A stretch of DNA of 64,000 nucleotides from Eucalyptus grandis (taxonomy: Eukaryota > Streptophyta > Magnoliopsida > Myrtales > Myrtaceae). The translations under genes and the position numbers were made by a program. A model generated the notes under the pieces. It searched no databases, was not told where the DNA came from, and saw only the letters and a program-made list of their open reading frames with translations. Below are positions 21,914 to 33,040 of the stretch, one piece after another. The stretch spans positions 32,513,516 through 32,577,515 of the forward strand of contig NC_052615.1 in assembly GCF_016545825.1 (NCBI RefSeq), read 5' to 3'. Positions within the stretch are counted from its first letter, which is position 1; each line of letters begins with the position of its first letter.

Positions 21914-23964
21914 CTAGACTTGTGAATACTGAATAGACAGGTACTGATCTCCGAGGTTGAGAGAATACGGTTCACTCTCATCTGTGAATGACTTCGTCGG
22001 TAAAGCCTTCCTCAGGTCACTCAAGGCACGCTCGTCATTGCTCATATCACGGTCGCTGCTCTCGCAATGGAGCAGCAGGGTCTCGCTTATACGGTACATG
22101 GAATGTGCGGCCCGTACATTGACGGGCCATGCCGAAGTGGATTCCATTAAATGTACATGGGTTGGTACGGCTTTGAATTTGACGAAAACGTCCTTTGCGG
22201 TGCACGCAAGCTCTTCGAGCACTTCCTTTGTGGTGTTACCCTGGAGGGAAATTTTGTGGAGATCTACATCGAGCCATTTGTGGTAGAGATCGACTCCCAT
22301 GAACACAATGCTCGCCGCCTTTCGGGCATTTATCAATTCTTGTTTTGCGCACAGCCTTTCTTCTACTATGTTGACATACATCAGGCCCTCGCGAACACCA
22401 CGTAGCAATCGTTTTCTGGCAGATGGGTCAATGTCTGGAATGGCGACCGCTATGCTCGTTAAGGTCGCGATCGGCAGTGCCCAATTGTTCGGTGGTTCTG
22501 CAGAATCCAGGGGAGGAACTGCATCGCTGTCAAAGTCCATGACCCCTGGGAACCCACGAGGATCCGTCTCTTCCAAAAGTTGCACGAGATGTTTGGGCTG
22601 ATTGTTCTTCCCCATCTGGATCCAACGCTCGATGGTGTCGCAGTTGTTCCGCATCATGACGTGCACCAATTCTTCCTCGCCCTCCAGATGCAAAATATAT
22701 TGGCTGAAGTCCGGCTTTGAGGCCGAGCCTTCTGGGGGCGAGAACTTCTTCCTCAGATCGGAGCACAAATCGCAGAACAACAAGATCGGGCTCATGAACA
22801 GAATGGAGATCAGCCTCACAGCCTTGCTTCCCAACACGATCCCGACTTGTATTCTGATGAGCATATCCAAAACCACGTTCTTCGAGTCATGGATGAGCTT
22901 GCGACACCGCCGGCTCTGGATGTGTAAATTGAACGGACGCTCCTTAATCTCTATGAATTGCTGTATCCAAAACTTTTCGGGCTTGAATTCATCCTTGTAG
23001 CTCTTGTTCCCCCGCCTCTGCCATTGCAATCTGATCGTGAGGAACGATCGGAATACCCGGGTGATTGTGCCGACCCCGACTGCAATAGTCTGCGTGATGA
23101 GAATTGCCGTGCCGACCACTTATAGTCCAACTGTGGTGTCGGTGCGATGTCCGACCCCACGCAAATGTTGTAGACGAAATCAAACATCCAGAAATCCAGG
23201 TAAAACCGGAGTATCGCTTGGGCCAGGGTCACTGCGCTCAGAAGGCAGAGCACCCCAGAAGCAGTGCACGTCACGGACCGCGCCACAACAAATTGCGGGT
23301 TGCAGGTATGGGCCATCATCCCATACTTCAACAGGTCCTCCTTGAGCTTGTCGAAGACGTTGTTGCATCTCCGGCTCAAGCTCTCCTTCGGCGTCTGCTC
23401 GTGCCTCTTGCAATACTTCATCTCCAAGTAGCACTTGCTCATTGGGACCATCGCCGCCGAGAAGCTCAGGGTCACCAGCAACAGCAGCATCAGGGACATC
23501 ACGAAGGCATGTTCCCACCTGAAATCGAAGATCAATACGGTGCCCAACGGTATAGAGATGTTCACAAAAGATGTGATGACGAGAATCGCCAGAGCAATCA
23601 CGTTGGACAGGAGCTCCTTGTTCTCCATCGACCCGAGAGAAGGCATTGAATTGCCCATCACGGTGCAGATTAGGACTGAGCTGCTGAGCTTGGCGAGCTG
23701 CTCATGCCCTCGCAGCATTGGAGTGTTGAGGTCAACGGAGAGCTTGACCACGACAGCAATGACGCTCAGCGACATGGCATTGAGGGCGAAGTAGCGGCTC
23801 GGGAACCAAAGCTACTGGTAGTGGAAGCCAGCAGCAGCGTTTGCGGCCATCGTGATCGCACAGGCCATGGAAGCTGCTGCTATGTAGACGCCGATCCAGG
23901 GCATGGGCTTGCCGTAGCCGGCCTCGACGCTTTTATAGTAGTAGTCGCAACTGTAATCGTCCAT
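21914..23964 (-). pseudogene. multi-pass membrane protein pseudogene, copy A
   Basis: This is the decayed paralogue of the 759-aa gene at 50,213-52,492. It starts at ATG 23,964 with a divergent N terminus (MDDYSCDYYYKSVEAGYGKP, then MPWIGVYIAAAS). An in-frame TAG follows GFHYQ near 23,815. A frameshift lies near 23,110, in the loop before ILITQTIAVGVGTI. Two coding deletions are seen relative to copy B: one near 22,745 (removing the KLNISVSDKDLHSSS region) and one of about 230 bp near 22,040. The C terminus DQYLSIQYSQV and the stop are kept. Copia DNA begins about 100 bp upstream, cutting it from its own 5' flank. Confidence 0.9.
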
Positions 23965-24061
23965 GATGACCCTCTCTATTTCTCGGTATTGATTCCCCTG
24001 TTTCCTTCAAAGCTCTGCGACTGCGGGGGTTTCGTGTTTTGCTGGGGAAGCGCGTGGGAAC

Positions 24062-24807
24062 TGTTGCGGAAAACGAGCGATCGAACAATAATATAGACAG
24101 GAGAAGAAAATAAATTGGATATCGGATTAATATGATTTGGTACCTATGTCCACACAGAGAGCAGCAACAAATTTCACTATATAGAGATTACACACTCGAG
24201 TCATTCAAACACTCTCTTGGTATTTCCCAAGCCCCAATTACATCCAATAATGCATGTGGTGTTTAACTCATAAATTCCTCACGAAATAATCTCTCAATGT
24301 CGCGAATGAATTACACGCAAATCTTACGACGAGATTTAATTGGCTTAAACACTAAATCTTCTTGAATGTAATTTATGGACAATAACAACAAAGAAAGTCT
24401 CTCCCAAGCACTCGACGACGAGACGGCGCTTCAAGACCAATTCTTCATGATCAACCTCCACTCATAAACAAGCCTTGACAATTAATATATAATCCACCAC
24501 CAGAAAAATCCACGCGTGAGGGAAACCGAATCAGCTAGGATTTTATCAACCCAAGCAAAAGTTTGACTTTCCTTTGTAGTTATCTTGCCGATTTAAACCA
24601 AAATATATCTCTATATTTTAAACAAAATCCAAGTCCAAGTCAAAGTTGGACTTTCCTATTTTAGCGGCCAAATTCTCTAACGCAGATTCGAATTTTTAGA
24701 AGTTGATCTTCGGATCTTCTTTGCTCGATTTCAAACATCCGCAAGATATCCAACTCGGAATATTCAAAACTTTCACATTGGGTTTAAACTCGAGACATAT
24801 CCTAACA
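24062..24807 (-). repeat. Copia LTR a (3' LTR of the array)
   Basis: On the minus strand it starts TGTTAGGATATGTCTCGAG and ends CGCAACA. The purine tract AAGGTGGAGAT lies next to it at about 24,808-24,820. It is more diverged from the other two LTRs than they are from each other, and about 15-20 bp shorter. Confidence 0.9.
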
Positions 24808-26104
24808 ATCTCCACCTTGGCTCGACGTTTGAGCCAAGTGGCAATCGCTTTGCAAAAATTCAAACTCTGCCGTTACTTTCCCATAGCTCCCGATGGGCTC
24901 ATTCGCCACAGATATTATCCAAGTCCAAGCTTTGCTTGAACTTCGCCATAACCGAGGACTTCATCAGAATACCAACTCCACATACACTTTTAACTGCTTC
25001 GCAAGGATTTTCCGACGCAACCTCTTTAACCATAGATAAAGCAAAACCATTATTGCATCCATATCTGTCAGGAGATCGAATACTTACCTTGTTAATTTCG
25101 ACAGTTACAGCAACCATTGGCTCTATAGGCTCCACATCTCTACAAGCACCATCCGTGTCGATTACTTTGCTAGTACTTATACTCACTACCTCAGGAATTT
25201 CTGATCACAACTCCACCTCAAGTTGAACACCATTCAAATCTATTTGAATACTACTATAATCACTTATAGCCAGAAGTACTGAAGACTTGTCAAAAATAAC
25301 TTATTTGCTGATAATAGGTGAATTTAACTCCCGACAGCATAATCGATAACCCCTCTCACCTCGGGCATAGCCTAGACATATGCACTTTCTTACTCTTCTA
25401 TCAAGCTTATCATCACTCGCTCGAACATAACATGAGCAACCACATATTCTAAGAACAGAATAATCATCAACGTTACTTGACCACACTTCTTCGGGAGTTC
25501 GATATTCAATTGCAGTCGATGGAGATCTATTCATCAGCTAGCTCGTCGTACTAAGTGCATCCGCCAGGAATCTCCTAGCCATACTAGCACTAGAGAGCAT
25601 TTTATCAGTTGTCTCTAGCAACGTTTTTCTCATCAATTCTGCAACATGTTGTGGTTCATCAACATTAGTCGGTGTTTCGCTATACCTTCCTTTATGCAGA
25701 ATTCGTTTAAAAGCTTCGAGCAAAACTCCATGTTACTATCAATCCGCACATGCTTGATCGTCTTACCAGTCTCATTTTCGATTAGAGCTATCAATCGCTT
25801 AATCATGACAATAACATCAAACTTGTGCCTAAGCACAAATACCCACGTCTTTATCGAGTAGTCATCACCAACTGTTAGCATATATCTAGCACTCTTCCTC
25901 AAAAGAAACTGCGACAACCTGCGAACATTCAAGTAAATTAACTCTGCAATTTCCACGGTTTCTTTGACAGTCGTACTGAACTGCACCTTCTGCCGTTTAT
26001 CCAAATCACAGCACCAGCATACATTCAATTCGTTAGGAACATAACCACATAGCAGATGTTTTTCACTTAAAACCTTCGTGCTTCTCTCGCCAATGTGCCC
26101 CCGT
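24808..26104 (-). pseudogene. Copia polyprotein remnant: integrase part, internal copy 1
   Basis: The minus strand reads an integrase core piece (TVGDDYSIKTWVFVLRHKFD, about 25,800-25,870) and the later NRSPSTAIEYRTPEEVW block (about 25,490-25,530), separated by stops and deletions. The remainder runs to the 3' purine tract. It aligns with 43,752-45,050. The reverse transcriptase and RNase H regions expected after integrase are absent. The Gypsy insertion at 26,105 separates it from its own gag at 41,683-42,950. Confidence 0.85.
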
Positions 26105-26546
26105 TGACACCTAAAATTTTGGTTAGTTAGGCTTTAATTTCTTTTAATCTTTGTTTTTCCTTTTTCGGATAATAAACAAAATAAACAACAAAACAAAGAA
26201 AAAAAAAAAATAAAACAGCAAGAAAGCGAGAAACCGGAGCCCATTTTTCTCCCTCTTTTCCCCCTCCGCATGGGCCTCTACGGCCCACTTTCCTTCTCCT
26301 CCGGCCCACCCTTTTCGGTCTTCTTCCTCATTCGTCCGCTCTGCAACACACGCGCAGAGGGCGCGATGCCGGATGAGCGGACGGACGGACGGCGACGCGC
26401 GTGAGAAAGGGGGGGCAGCTGGAGGCCTGGCGTCGGATAAGAACGTGGGAGGGGCAGCTGGCGTCGGATGGGACGCCGGTTCAGCCGGCGAGGCCGCTGG
26501 CGCACGGGGACCGCGGTCGAAGCTCCGTCGACCGGCTGCCCTCGCC

Positions 26547-26554
26547 TATAAATA
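26547..26554 (+). promoter_or_regulatory. TATA box of the Gypsy LTR promoter
   Basis: TATAAATA lies in a GC-rich context and is conserved in the 3' LTR at 40,140-40,147. Transcription would be expected about 30 bp downstream, near GTTTCCGACAAA. The position about 440 bp into the LTR would mark the U3/R boundary. Confidence 0.6.
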
Positions 26555-27006
26555 AGCCCCCGTTTCCGACAAATAAGGGCACGCCGAGAAGGATCGAAGG
26601 CCCGCAGATCCTCGAAACCTCCCACCCGAGAGACTTCGAACGGGGGCCGAGACGAGCACGCCGAGATCCAAGGTCGGCTGGAGAAGCGAGCGCAGAGACG
26701 CGCGGAGGAAGGAGAAAGGGAGAGGGATCGAGGTCGCGACCCTTGGACACCCCACTGAGAGACTTCAGGGGGGCCGAGGGCTCGCGGCTTCGGATCTGGG
26801 CTTCGCCGGAGTAGAGAGAGAGAGGACGCCGGAGAGGGTTCGCGTAAGGTCTCGCCGTCGCCGCCATCTTCGCCGTGTCGCGCCGTTACCAACGGGTATC
26901 GCGCCATGTCCCCATCGCCGTCGCCATCCCCCTTGCATAGCCCATCATCTCCGCCTGCCGCGCCGTCTCCGCCGTCGTCACCACCGGAGCTCTCGGCGCC
27001 GCACTC

Positions 27007-27024
27007 GCAAACCCTAGGGTTTGC
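27007..27024 (+). promoter_or_regulatory. palindromic telo-box in the LTR
   Basis: GCAAACCCTAGGGTTTGC is a perfect 18-bp palindrome made of two head-to-head plant telo-box cores (AAACCCTA). It is preserved in the 3' LTR at 40,598-40,615. In plants telo-boxes bind telomere-repeat-binding factors and are common in promoters and 5' leaders. A role here is inferred. Confidence 0.5.
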
Positions 27025-28087
27025 GATTTTCCGGTCGCGAGCGGATCCGGACCGAAAAATCGGGTAGGGTTCGCGGTCTCGGGGCGGCGGGAGTCGGGTC
27101 GGGTGTTCGGGTCGGATCCGGTAGGGTTTACGGGAGTCGGGTCGCGGCGGGCCGTCGGGCCGGGTTGTCGTCGGGCCGGTGTCCCCAAACGCCCGGCCAC
27201 GACGTCGTTTCATTAAATAAAATATAAAAAAAAAAAAAAAAAAAGAGAAAAAGCCGAAAAATCCGAGTCGGGCCCGCAACGCGGGCCCGTCCGCATTTGG
27301 GTCGCCGACCCGGCCGGACCCAACCCGCGGATCCGACCGGGTCGGTTTTATTTTATTATTTTAATATAAAATAATAAATATTTTATTTTCAAAAAAATCA
27401 AAAGTATTTTATTTTCAAAAAAATATTAAAAAATGTTTTAATTTCCAGAATATCGAAAAATATTTAAAAATATCGAAAAATGTTTTATTTTCTAAAAATC
27501 GAGAAAAATCAATAAATAATTTATTTTCCAAAAATATAAAAAAATATTAAAAAAAAATATTTTATTTTTCGAAAAATCAAAAAAATCAAAAATATTTCAC
27601 ATTTTCCAAAAAAAAGCCAAAAATTCAGAAAAAAGCCAAAAGACTTGTATTTTTCCAAAAAAATACCAAAAACCCCAAAAAATCCCTTTCATGTCAAAAA
27701 TTAGAAAATGACTCAAAAATGTTTTTCCTCCCAAAAATGCATGGAAAATCCTCAAAAATCCAAAAAGCCTTAGGGTTTAAACAAGATTAGGTACCGAAAG
27801 GGCATTAGTGATTAACTAGTGTAATCAAGTCCCCGATCCTAATTTCTCTGGTTGCGCAGGAGCAAGTATTTCTCCCGATACTTCGCTTGGGTTTCTAATC
27901 GACCTACCCCAAACCGATTAGTGGCGACTCCATTTTAAAAATTGATTTATAGGTTAAAAACTCAAACTATTAAAGTCGTGAATTGGTGGACTTGGGAGAG
28001 TCCGGGCTTAATAAATTCAGCCGAGCCATTAGCCTCTTTAGGCGCTCGTACCCGATGCGGGCGCCTTAAAAAAAGGTCGCGACGGCT

Positions 28088-28106
28088 TGGCGACTCCGCC
28101 CAGGGA
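28088..28106 (+). other. Gypsy primer-binding site
   Basis: TGGCGACTCCGCCCAGGGA lies a few bases after the 5' LTR. It begins with TGG, as needed to pair with a tRNA CCA end. I could not assign the tRNA with certainty. Confidence 0.6.
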
Positions 28107-28623
28107 CTTTGAGGACTTAGGCCATTTTTGTCTTGTTTAAATTCTTTACTTGACTTAGGTTTTTTTTTTTTTTTTTTCATGCGGGTCAAAAGCTTAGAAT
28201 TTTATTTTTGCTTAAAATAGATTATCTTGTGACTATAAATTGTTGTGCATGCTTTACTTGTTTTAGCACTACACATGGCACACACAACCCGGCCGCCGGA
28301 CTGGCCGCCATAGGATTTCTAGGATGGTGTTAAGAAAGATACGACCTCGAACGCGAGACTGCGATGTAGAGGTTGCCTTTCTTTTCCCCCGAATTTCTTA
28401 GCCGAGATTAGGAGGGTATGCTGCTAACGCGAGACTGCGACGGCGGATATCCTTTTAATCTCAACAACCCTTCTCGGTTAGAAATCGAGCCACACGTCTC
28501 ACGCGCATGTCCTTGTGCTTGCCATTTTCTTTAAAAAGCAAAAGTAATTTCTTTCTTGTTACTCGAGTCTTTATTTGGCCCATGGCAATTTAGGATAAGC
28601 TTTTCAAGTCCCGTTTATATGCG
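28107..28623 (+). other. Gypsy untranslated leader
   Basis: No ORF is supported. The phrase AACGCGAGACTGCGA occurs twice (about 28,350 and 28,427). This is the expected position of the leader and any packaging signal. Confidence 0.4.
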
Positions 28624-30908
28624 ATGGGGAAAGACGATATCCAGTTCATTCCTACTCCCAAGGCGAGCTCTTCGATGGTGGGGTCGGTTAGATCGGTTGC
28701 CCAAGAGCGCGTGAAGGCCAAAGTCGGTCATCTCCTATCGTTGATTCAAATCACTGTTCGTCCTGAAGTCATACAAGCCATGGCACATTTTTGGTGCCCG
28801 AAGACAATTACTTTTATATTCGGTAGGTTTGAGCTAACCCCAACCCCGGAAGAATACAAAGATCATCACTGGAATGCCCCTCGAGAAAAAGCTCGTCAAA
28901 CCATCGACGGGCGCCCTCCCGTGGCGTGGGTTGGCGCGACTTTTAGGAACTGAAATCCACGTCATGAGGCAAATTCTTGAAAACAACCATAATACCTGCC
29001 CACTGGAATTTATGAATGCATGTTTCCAAAATCAGCCTATGACCCAGAAAAGTGAGATTTTCCTCCTAGCCTTTTTTGGGCTCATCATCTTCCCCCATCA
29101 AAGAAATGCCATAACTCCCAAGATGGCATGGATAGTTGATCAGATCTTAAGAGGGGGAAATTATGTCAACATGATTTTAACTGAAACATTCTTGTCCTTT
29201 AATCGTTTTAAAGACAACTCAGAGAAAATCATGCGAGCCTCTCCTGAAATTTTACAAGTCTGGTTCTTTTCTCACCTAAGCGAATTTCGAGACTTCATGC
29301 GATCATCTGAAACGAATGCTTTTGAAAACCCATTACAAAAATTTATGGTTTTAGGACCGTATATTCCCAATCAAAGCTGTTTAAATTGGGTAAACTTCCT
29401 AAGAGACCCAGCTCCCCGAGGCATTCCAATGGTGTGCTGGTTGGTTCCATGAAAAAAGAGCTCGCTTCGCTTATAAGCGTGATCTCCCAATTCCGTTGCT
29501 TGGCCGCACCGGCGCCATTCTATATCACCCTTATCGGGTGGCATGACAATATGGAGCTCTTCAGGAAGGTCTCTTCAGTTCTTTTCAATACAAGCCGTGA
29601 CTACGAATTCGAAGTTTCTACCGCTCAGGAAACTTGGGACAAGTGCCATCGTAAAAGGATCGTGGTACCTGAAGGGCTTGAGGGAGAAGAAAAAGCCCAC
29701 CACGCCTCCATGTCCTACATCTAGGGGTGAGCATGGTCCGGGTTGGTCCGGGCCACCCCCTAACCCTAGGACCAACCCGTACAGTGTCGGTCCTCAATTT
29801 TTAGGACCGAGGACCGACCCTATTAAGTCTGGGACCAAGGACCGGACCGACCCAATGGGTTCGGTCCGGTTCCAGGGTCAACCCGGGACCGATCGATAAT
29901 TTTTTTCGTCTTATTTTTTATACTTTCTAAAAAAGTAAACCTACAAATTCAAATTACACATCCATCGACAATACGGCATTGTGCAATTAAACTATAAATA
30001 CCAATACATATTTAGCAAATCTAAGATGACACAATAATAAAAATTTCGTACTTACTAACTGCTCATCGAGATATGGGACAAGATGGAAAGTTTTTGTAAT
30101 TATCTATCTTTAATATTCATAATCACATAGAGTTCACTCAACCAAAAATGAGCTTCACACCACTTGACTAGCAAATCACTTTGTATCCACCGCAAAGTAC
30201 TACTCTACTCTTCAAAAACTTCTATCATTTGACACAAATTGAAAAGCAAAAGTGCAACTGAAATTCATTAGTACAATTAAACCATAAAAAGTCAAAATAC
30301 TTAATATAAACCATGAATATATAACTTCACATCTTGTTAATTCACTTGAACTTCTAAACACCTGAAAACAAAACAAACTACATATAATTAATACTTAACA
30401 AAAAGTTTTAAATTGAAATTACTATTAGTACTATTAATAGAACATCTCAATATAATATAATATAACAAACATTTTACTTAGGTTTGAATATATAAAAGAA
30501 TTATAAATAATATAATATAATACAATATAATATAATATACGAGGGTTGGTCCGGGTTGGACCGACCCAAAACTCTTAGGGCCGAGGACCAACCTCCCATG
30601 TGTTGGTCCTGGAATTTAGGACCAAGGACCGACCCAGTCCTTTGGGGACCGGACCGGACCAGGCAGGTTGGGCCGGTCCAGGGTCGGTCCAGGTCGACCC
30701 TAGACCGCTGCTCACCCCTACCTACATCCATAACCATCGCATCCCGAAAAGATGGAAGCCATTAGTCCCTCACTCGATCAGCGAGAGCAGCCAACACGAG
30801 CAAGCAGAGCTCATGGAGAGGGATTTGGGAATGGACTGGATGCACACCTCAGAGCCAGCCCAAGGAAGCAGGCGTCCTCACAAGAACAAGGCTCCCCGTC
30901 GCATATAA
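28624..30908 (+). pseudogene. Gypsy ORF1, plant DUF7745-like protein, frameshifted and split by a MITE
   Basis: From ATG 28,624 the product reads MGKDDIQFIPTPKASSS and includes FGRFELTPTPEEY. It shifts frame near 28,880, continues with GLIIFPHQRNAITPKMAWIV, ILTETFLSFNRF and LQVWFFSHLSEFRDFM, then shifts again near 29,420. A hAT-type MITE at 29,722-30,720 interrupts it. Across the insertion the frame rejoins exactly (SMSYI to HNHRIPKRWK) and runs to TAA at 30,906-30,908. The protein resembles plant mobile-element-associated proteins annotated as DUF7745. It is not a gag or an enzyme I can name. Confidence 0.7.
29722..30720. mobile_element. hAT-type MITE, 999 bp, 8-bp target duplication
   Basis: CCTACATC flanks it at 29,714-29,721 and 30,721-30,728. 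The terminal inverted repeats are TAGGGGTGAGCA. Subterminal regions are packed with GGTCCGG and GGACCGACC motifs in both orientations (29,735-29,895 and 30,545-30,705). The centre is AT-rich with a TATAA microsatellite near 30,450-30,540. There is no transposase. An 8-bp duplication and these ends fit the hAT superfamily. Confidence 0.92.
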
Positions 30909-31146
30909 ATTAGCAATCATGTGCCCCTTAGTGTAAATAGTGTGAAAGTTTTGTCCCATTGTTTAGGGACTCTTGTTTAATATCTAGTATTTCATCCTGT
31001 CTTTTCAATTTCAAGTTCTAGACGTTAGGAGTTGGCAATCTATAAATCCTCTTTTGATAAATAAAAAAGCAGTTAGACCATTGCCATGGGTCACTCTTTG
31101 TTTACTGTTGTGCTCATTCATTGTTTTCAACACGAGCAGGTAATTA

Positions 31147-33040
31147 TGAATCGCCGACCACCAATTGCTCGCGAATGGCCTCATACAATTGGGCCTGATC
31201 AGAATGATGTACAAAATCGCCTCATTAACATTGAAGACGGCGTAGGACAGATGTCCATTGTCCTTCGACAACTCTCGAGACAAATGAAATCCACTCAAGC
31301 TGAGCCTAACTCTATAGTTGCCTCAAACACCGTCATGACACCCGCAAATTTGCCGAAAAATAGCCACCATAGACAGTTTGAAAGGATCATGAAAAAGTTA
31401 AGCCGGTTGCAGGAGCATAATCCCATGGACCTGTCCAATTATGCTGGCATTGAGATCCCTGAAAAACTCAAAGCACCTGAATGCGAAAGATACGCTGATA
31501 CCTCCCGCCAAGAGACCTACTTGCGGGCCTACCTGTTCGAAGGATGATTCAATCATACCAATCGAGCTTGACCGCCCTCGCCTTGCGATGGTACATTGTC
31601 GGGAAGATTAGTCTCCTTAAAACACGGAGGGAACTAATTCATGTTTTTCACCACGAATATGATATTGACATCAGCCCGACATAGCCTTGCCCTACAAAGA
31701 GCCGATGATCACGGAGCACGAGGAACCGTTAGTCGCTGAGATAGGAGAAGAACATGTCAATAAAGCCTTGCATGATAAATGGGCAGCTGAACAACACCCT
31801 GTTACTGGAAAATTTCCCACTAGGAAAGGCAAGGAGCCTTTGTACGAGATCAAAGACACAGAGCCTGTTCAAGACCGGGGCACGACTGGACAACTCCCCA
31901 AGCTTACTCCAAGAGCTAGAGTCCAAAGAATACCAACCCCTATCAACCTGGAAAGTGAATCAGATAGTGAAGCTCTAATGTCTTTCACTCCCTTGACGAA
32001 TCGAGCCGGCGAAATGCGGGGCCTTACTCAAAAGGTCTGGACCAGGGACCAAGAAAAGAAGGCCTAAGCAGATCAATTCAGCATCTACTGACGAGCCACC
32101 GCACCAAAGCTTCGAGCGTTCCCAAGAATACAACTTTGAAGACTTCCCGGCCCTAGAATACAACCCCAAGGACTTCCAGCGTTATTTCGACAATGAAACT
32201 GACGATTCATCGTATAACTCAAGTTTCCTAGTCTCATCCGGATGAAGGCCCGTCGAAGAGGAAGCATACGTCTTTATCCGCCGCGATCCTAACGAAGTAC
32301 TAAGCTCTTCCTCTGACCATGAGGATAGCTTCAATACTTCATCCTCATTCGGAAATTTTGACCCGGAAGAAAGCAATGGGGTAATCTCGATAGAGTCCAA
32401 ACTTCCCGAAATAGAAAAATTCACCACTACAACGAGATATGCAAAGTGGGAAAACCATTGGCCTAACCAAGATACATCAAGCCCGTCTTGCCCTCATAGG
32501 ATCATGAGCCCCATAGAAATGTGGATACCCAATCTCCGCAAGTATAACGGCATAGCTTGTCCCGTGGCCCACTTGCAGTATCTCCATGCGGAAATGAGTC
32601 GGTACTATGGCCCGATGTCGTTCACAACTCAAGCATTCCAAGAAACTCTTACGGGGTCTGCATTGCAATGGTTCATCACAGCAGATATCTACCTCATGAG
32701 AGATTGGAATGAGCTGTCTTCTGCATTCCTACATCAGTACCAAAGCCAGATCGGAACTGAACTGCCTTGTGAGAGCTTGGCTCACTTCACAAGAAAACCA
32801 ATGGAAGATTTTCGATCATACGCAGGAGGTGGAGGGCTTTCATGATGCAAACCCACCCTCAACGGCTGAAGAGGAGTTAATGAAGCGGTTCATAGAAGTT
32901 TTGTCCTGCAAGCAACGCTGTTGGCTGCATGGGTTACACTTCCGTAACTTCAACGAGGTAGTCATCGCATGCGAATACTTCGAGTCTGCACGAAGGCGAG
33001 GAATTCAAAGACGCTTAGCTTCAAGACCAGCACTATCAAA
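31147..33040 (+). pseudogene. Gypsy gag-like ORF, broken into several frames
   Basis: The first part starts MNRRPPIAREWPHTIGPDQN (31,147-31,545). Middle parts are acidic and low in complexity (31,687-32,460). The gag homology region is at 32,504-33,040: WIPNLRKYNGIACPVAHLQY, then YYGPMSFTTQAFQETLTGSA, then LQWF; after a frameshift near 32,820 come EEELMKRFIEVLSCKQRCWL and FRNFNEVVIACEYFE. This fits Ty3/Gypsy retrotrans_gag. At least three frameshifts or stops separate the pieces. No protease active site follows. Confidence 0.75.

Larger units (their letters stand above)
26105..28084 (+). repeat. Gypsy 5' LTR, about 1.98 kb
   Basis: It begins TGACACCTAAAATTTTGG. It has a GC-rich middle (about 26,340-27,340) and an AT-rich stretch (27,345-27,760). 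The 3' LTR matches it closely, with many 1-3-bp length differences in the GC-rich and homopolymer parts. The terminal CA expected at the end reads CG here. Confidence 0.9.

Noticed and set aside
26278..27279. 333-codon ORF in the Gypsy 5' LTR, with a similar one at 39,724-40,885
   Set aside because: It lies in GC-rich LTR sequence, is broken at different places in the two LTRs by indels, and has a low-complexity Arg/Pro/Ser composition with no known domain.
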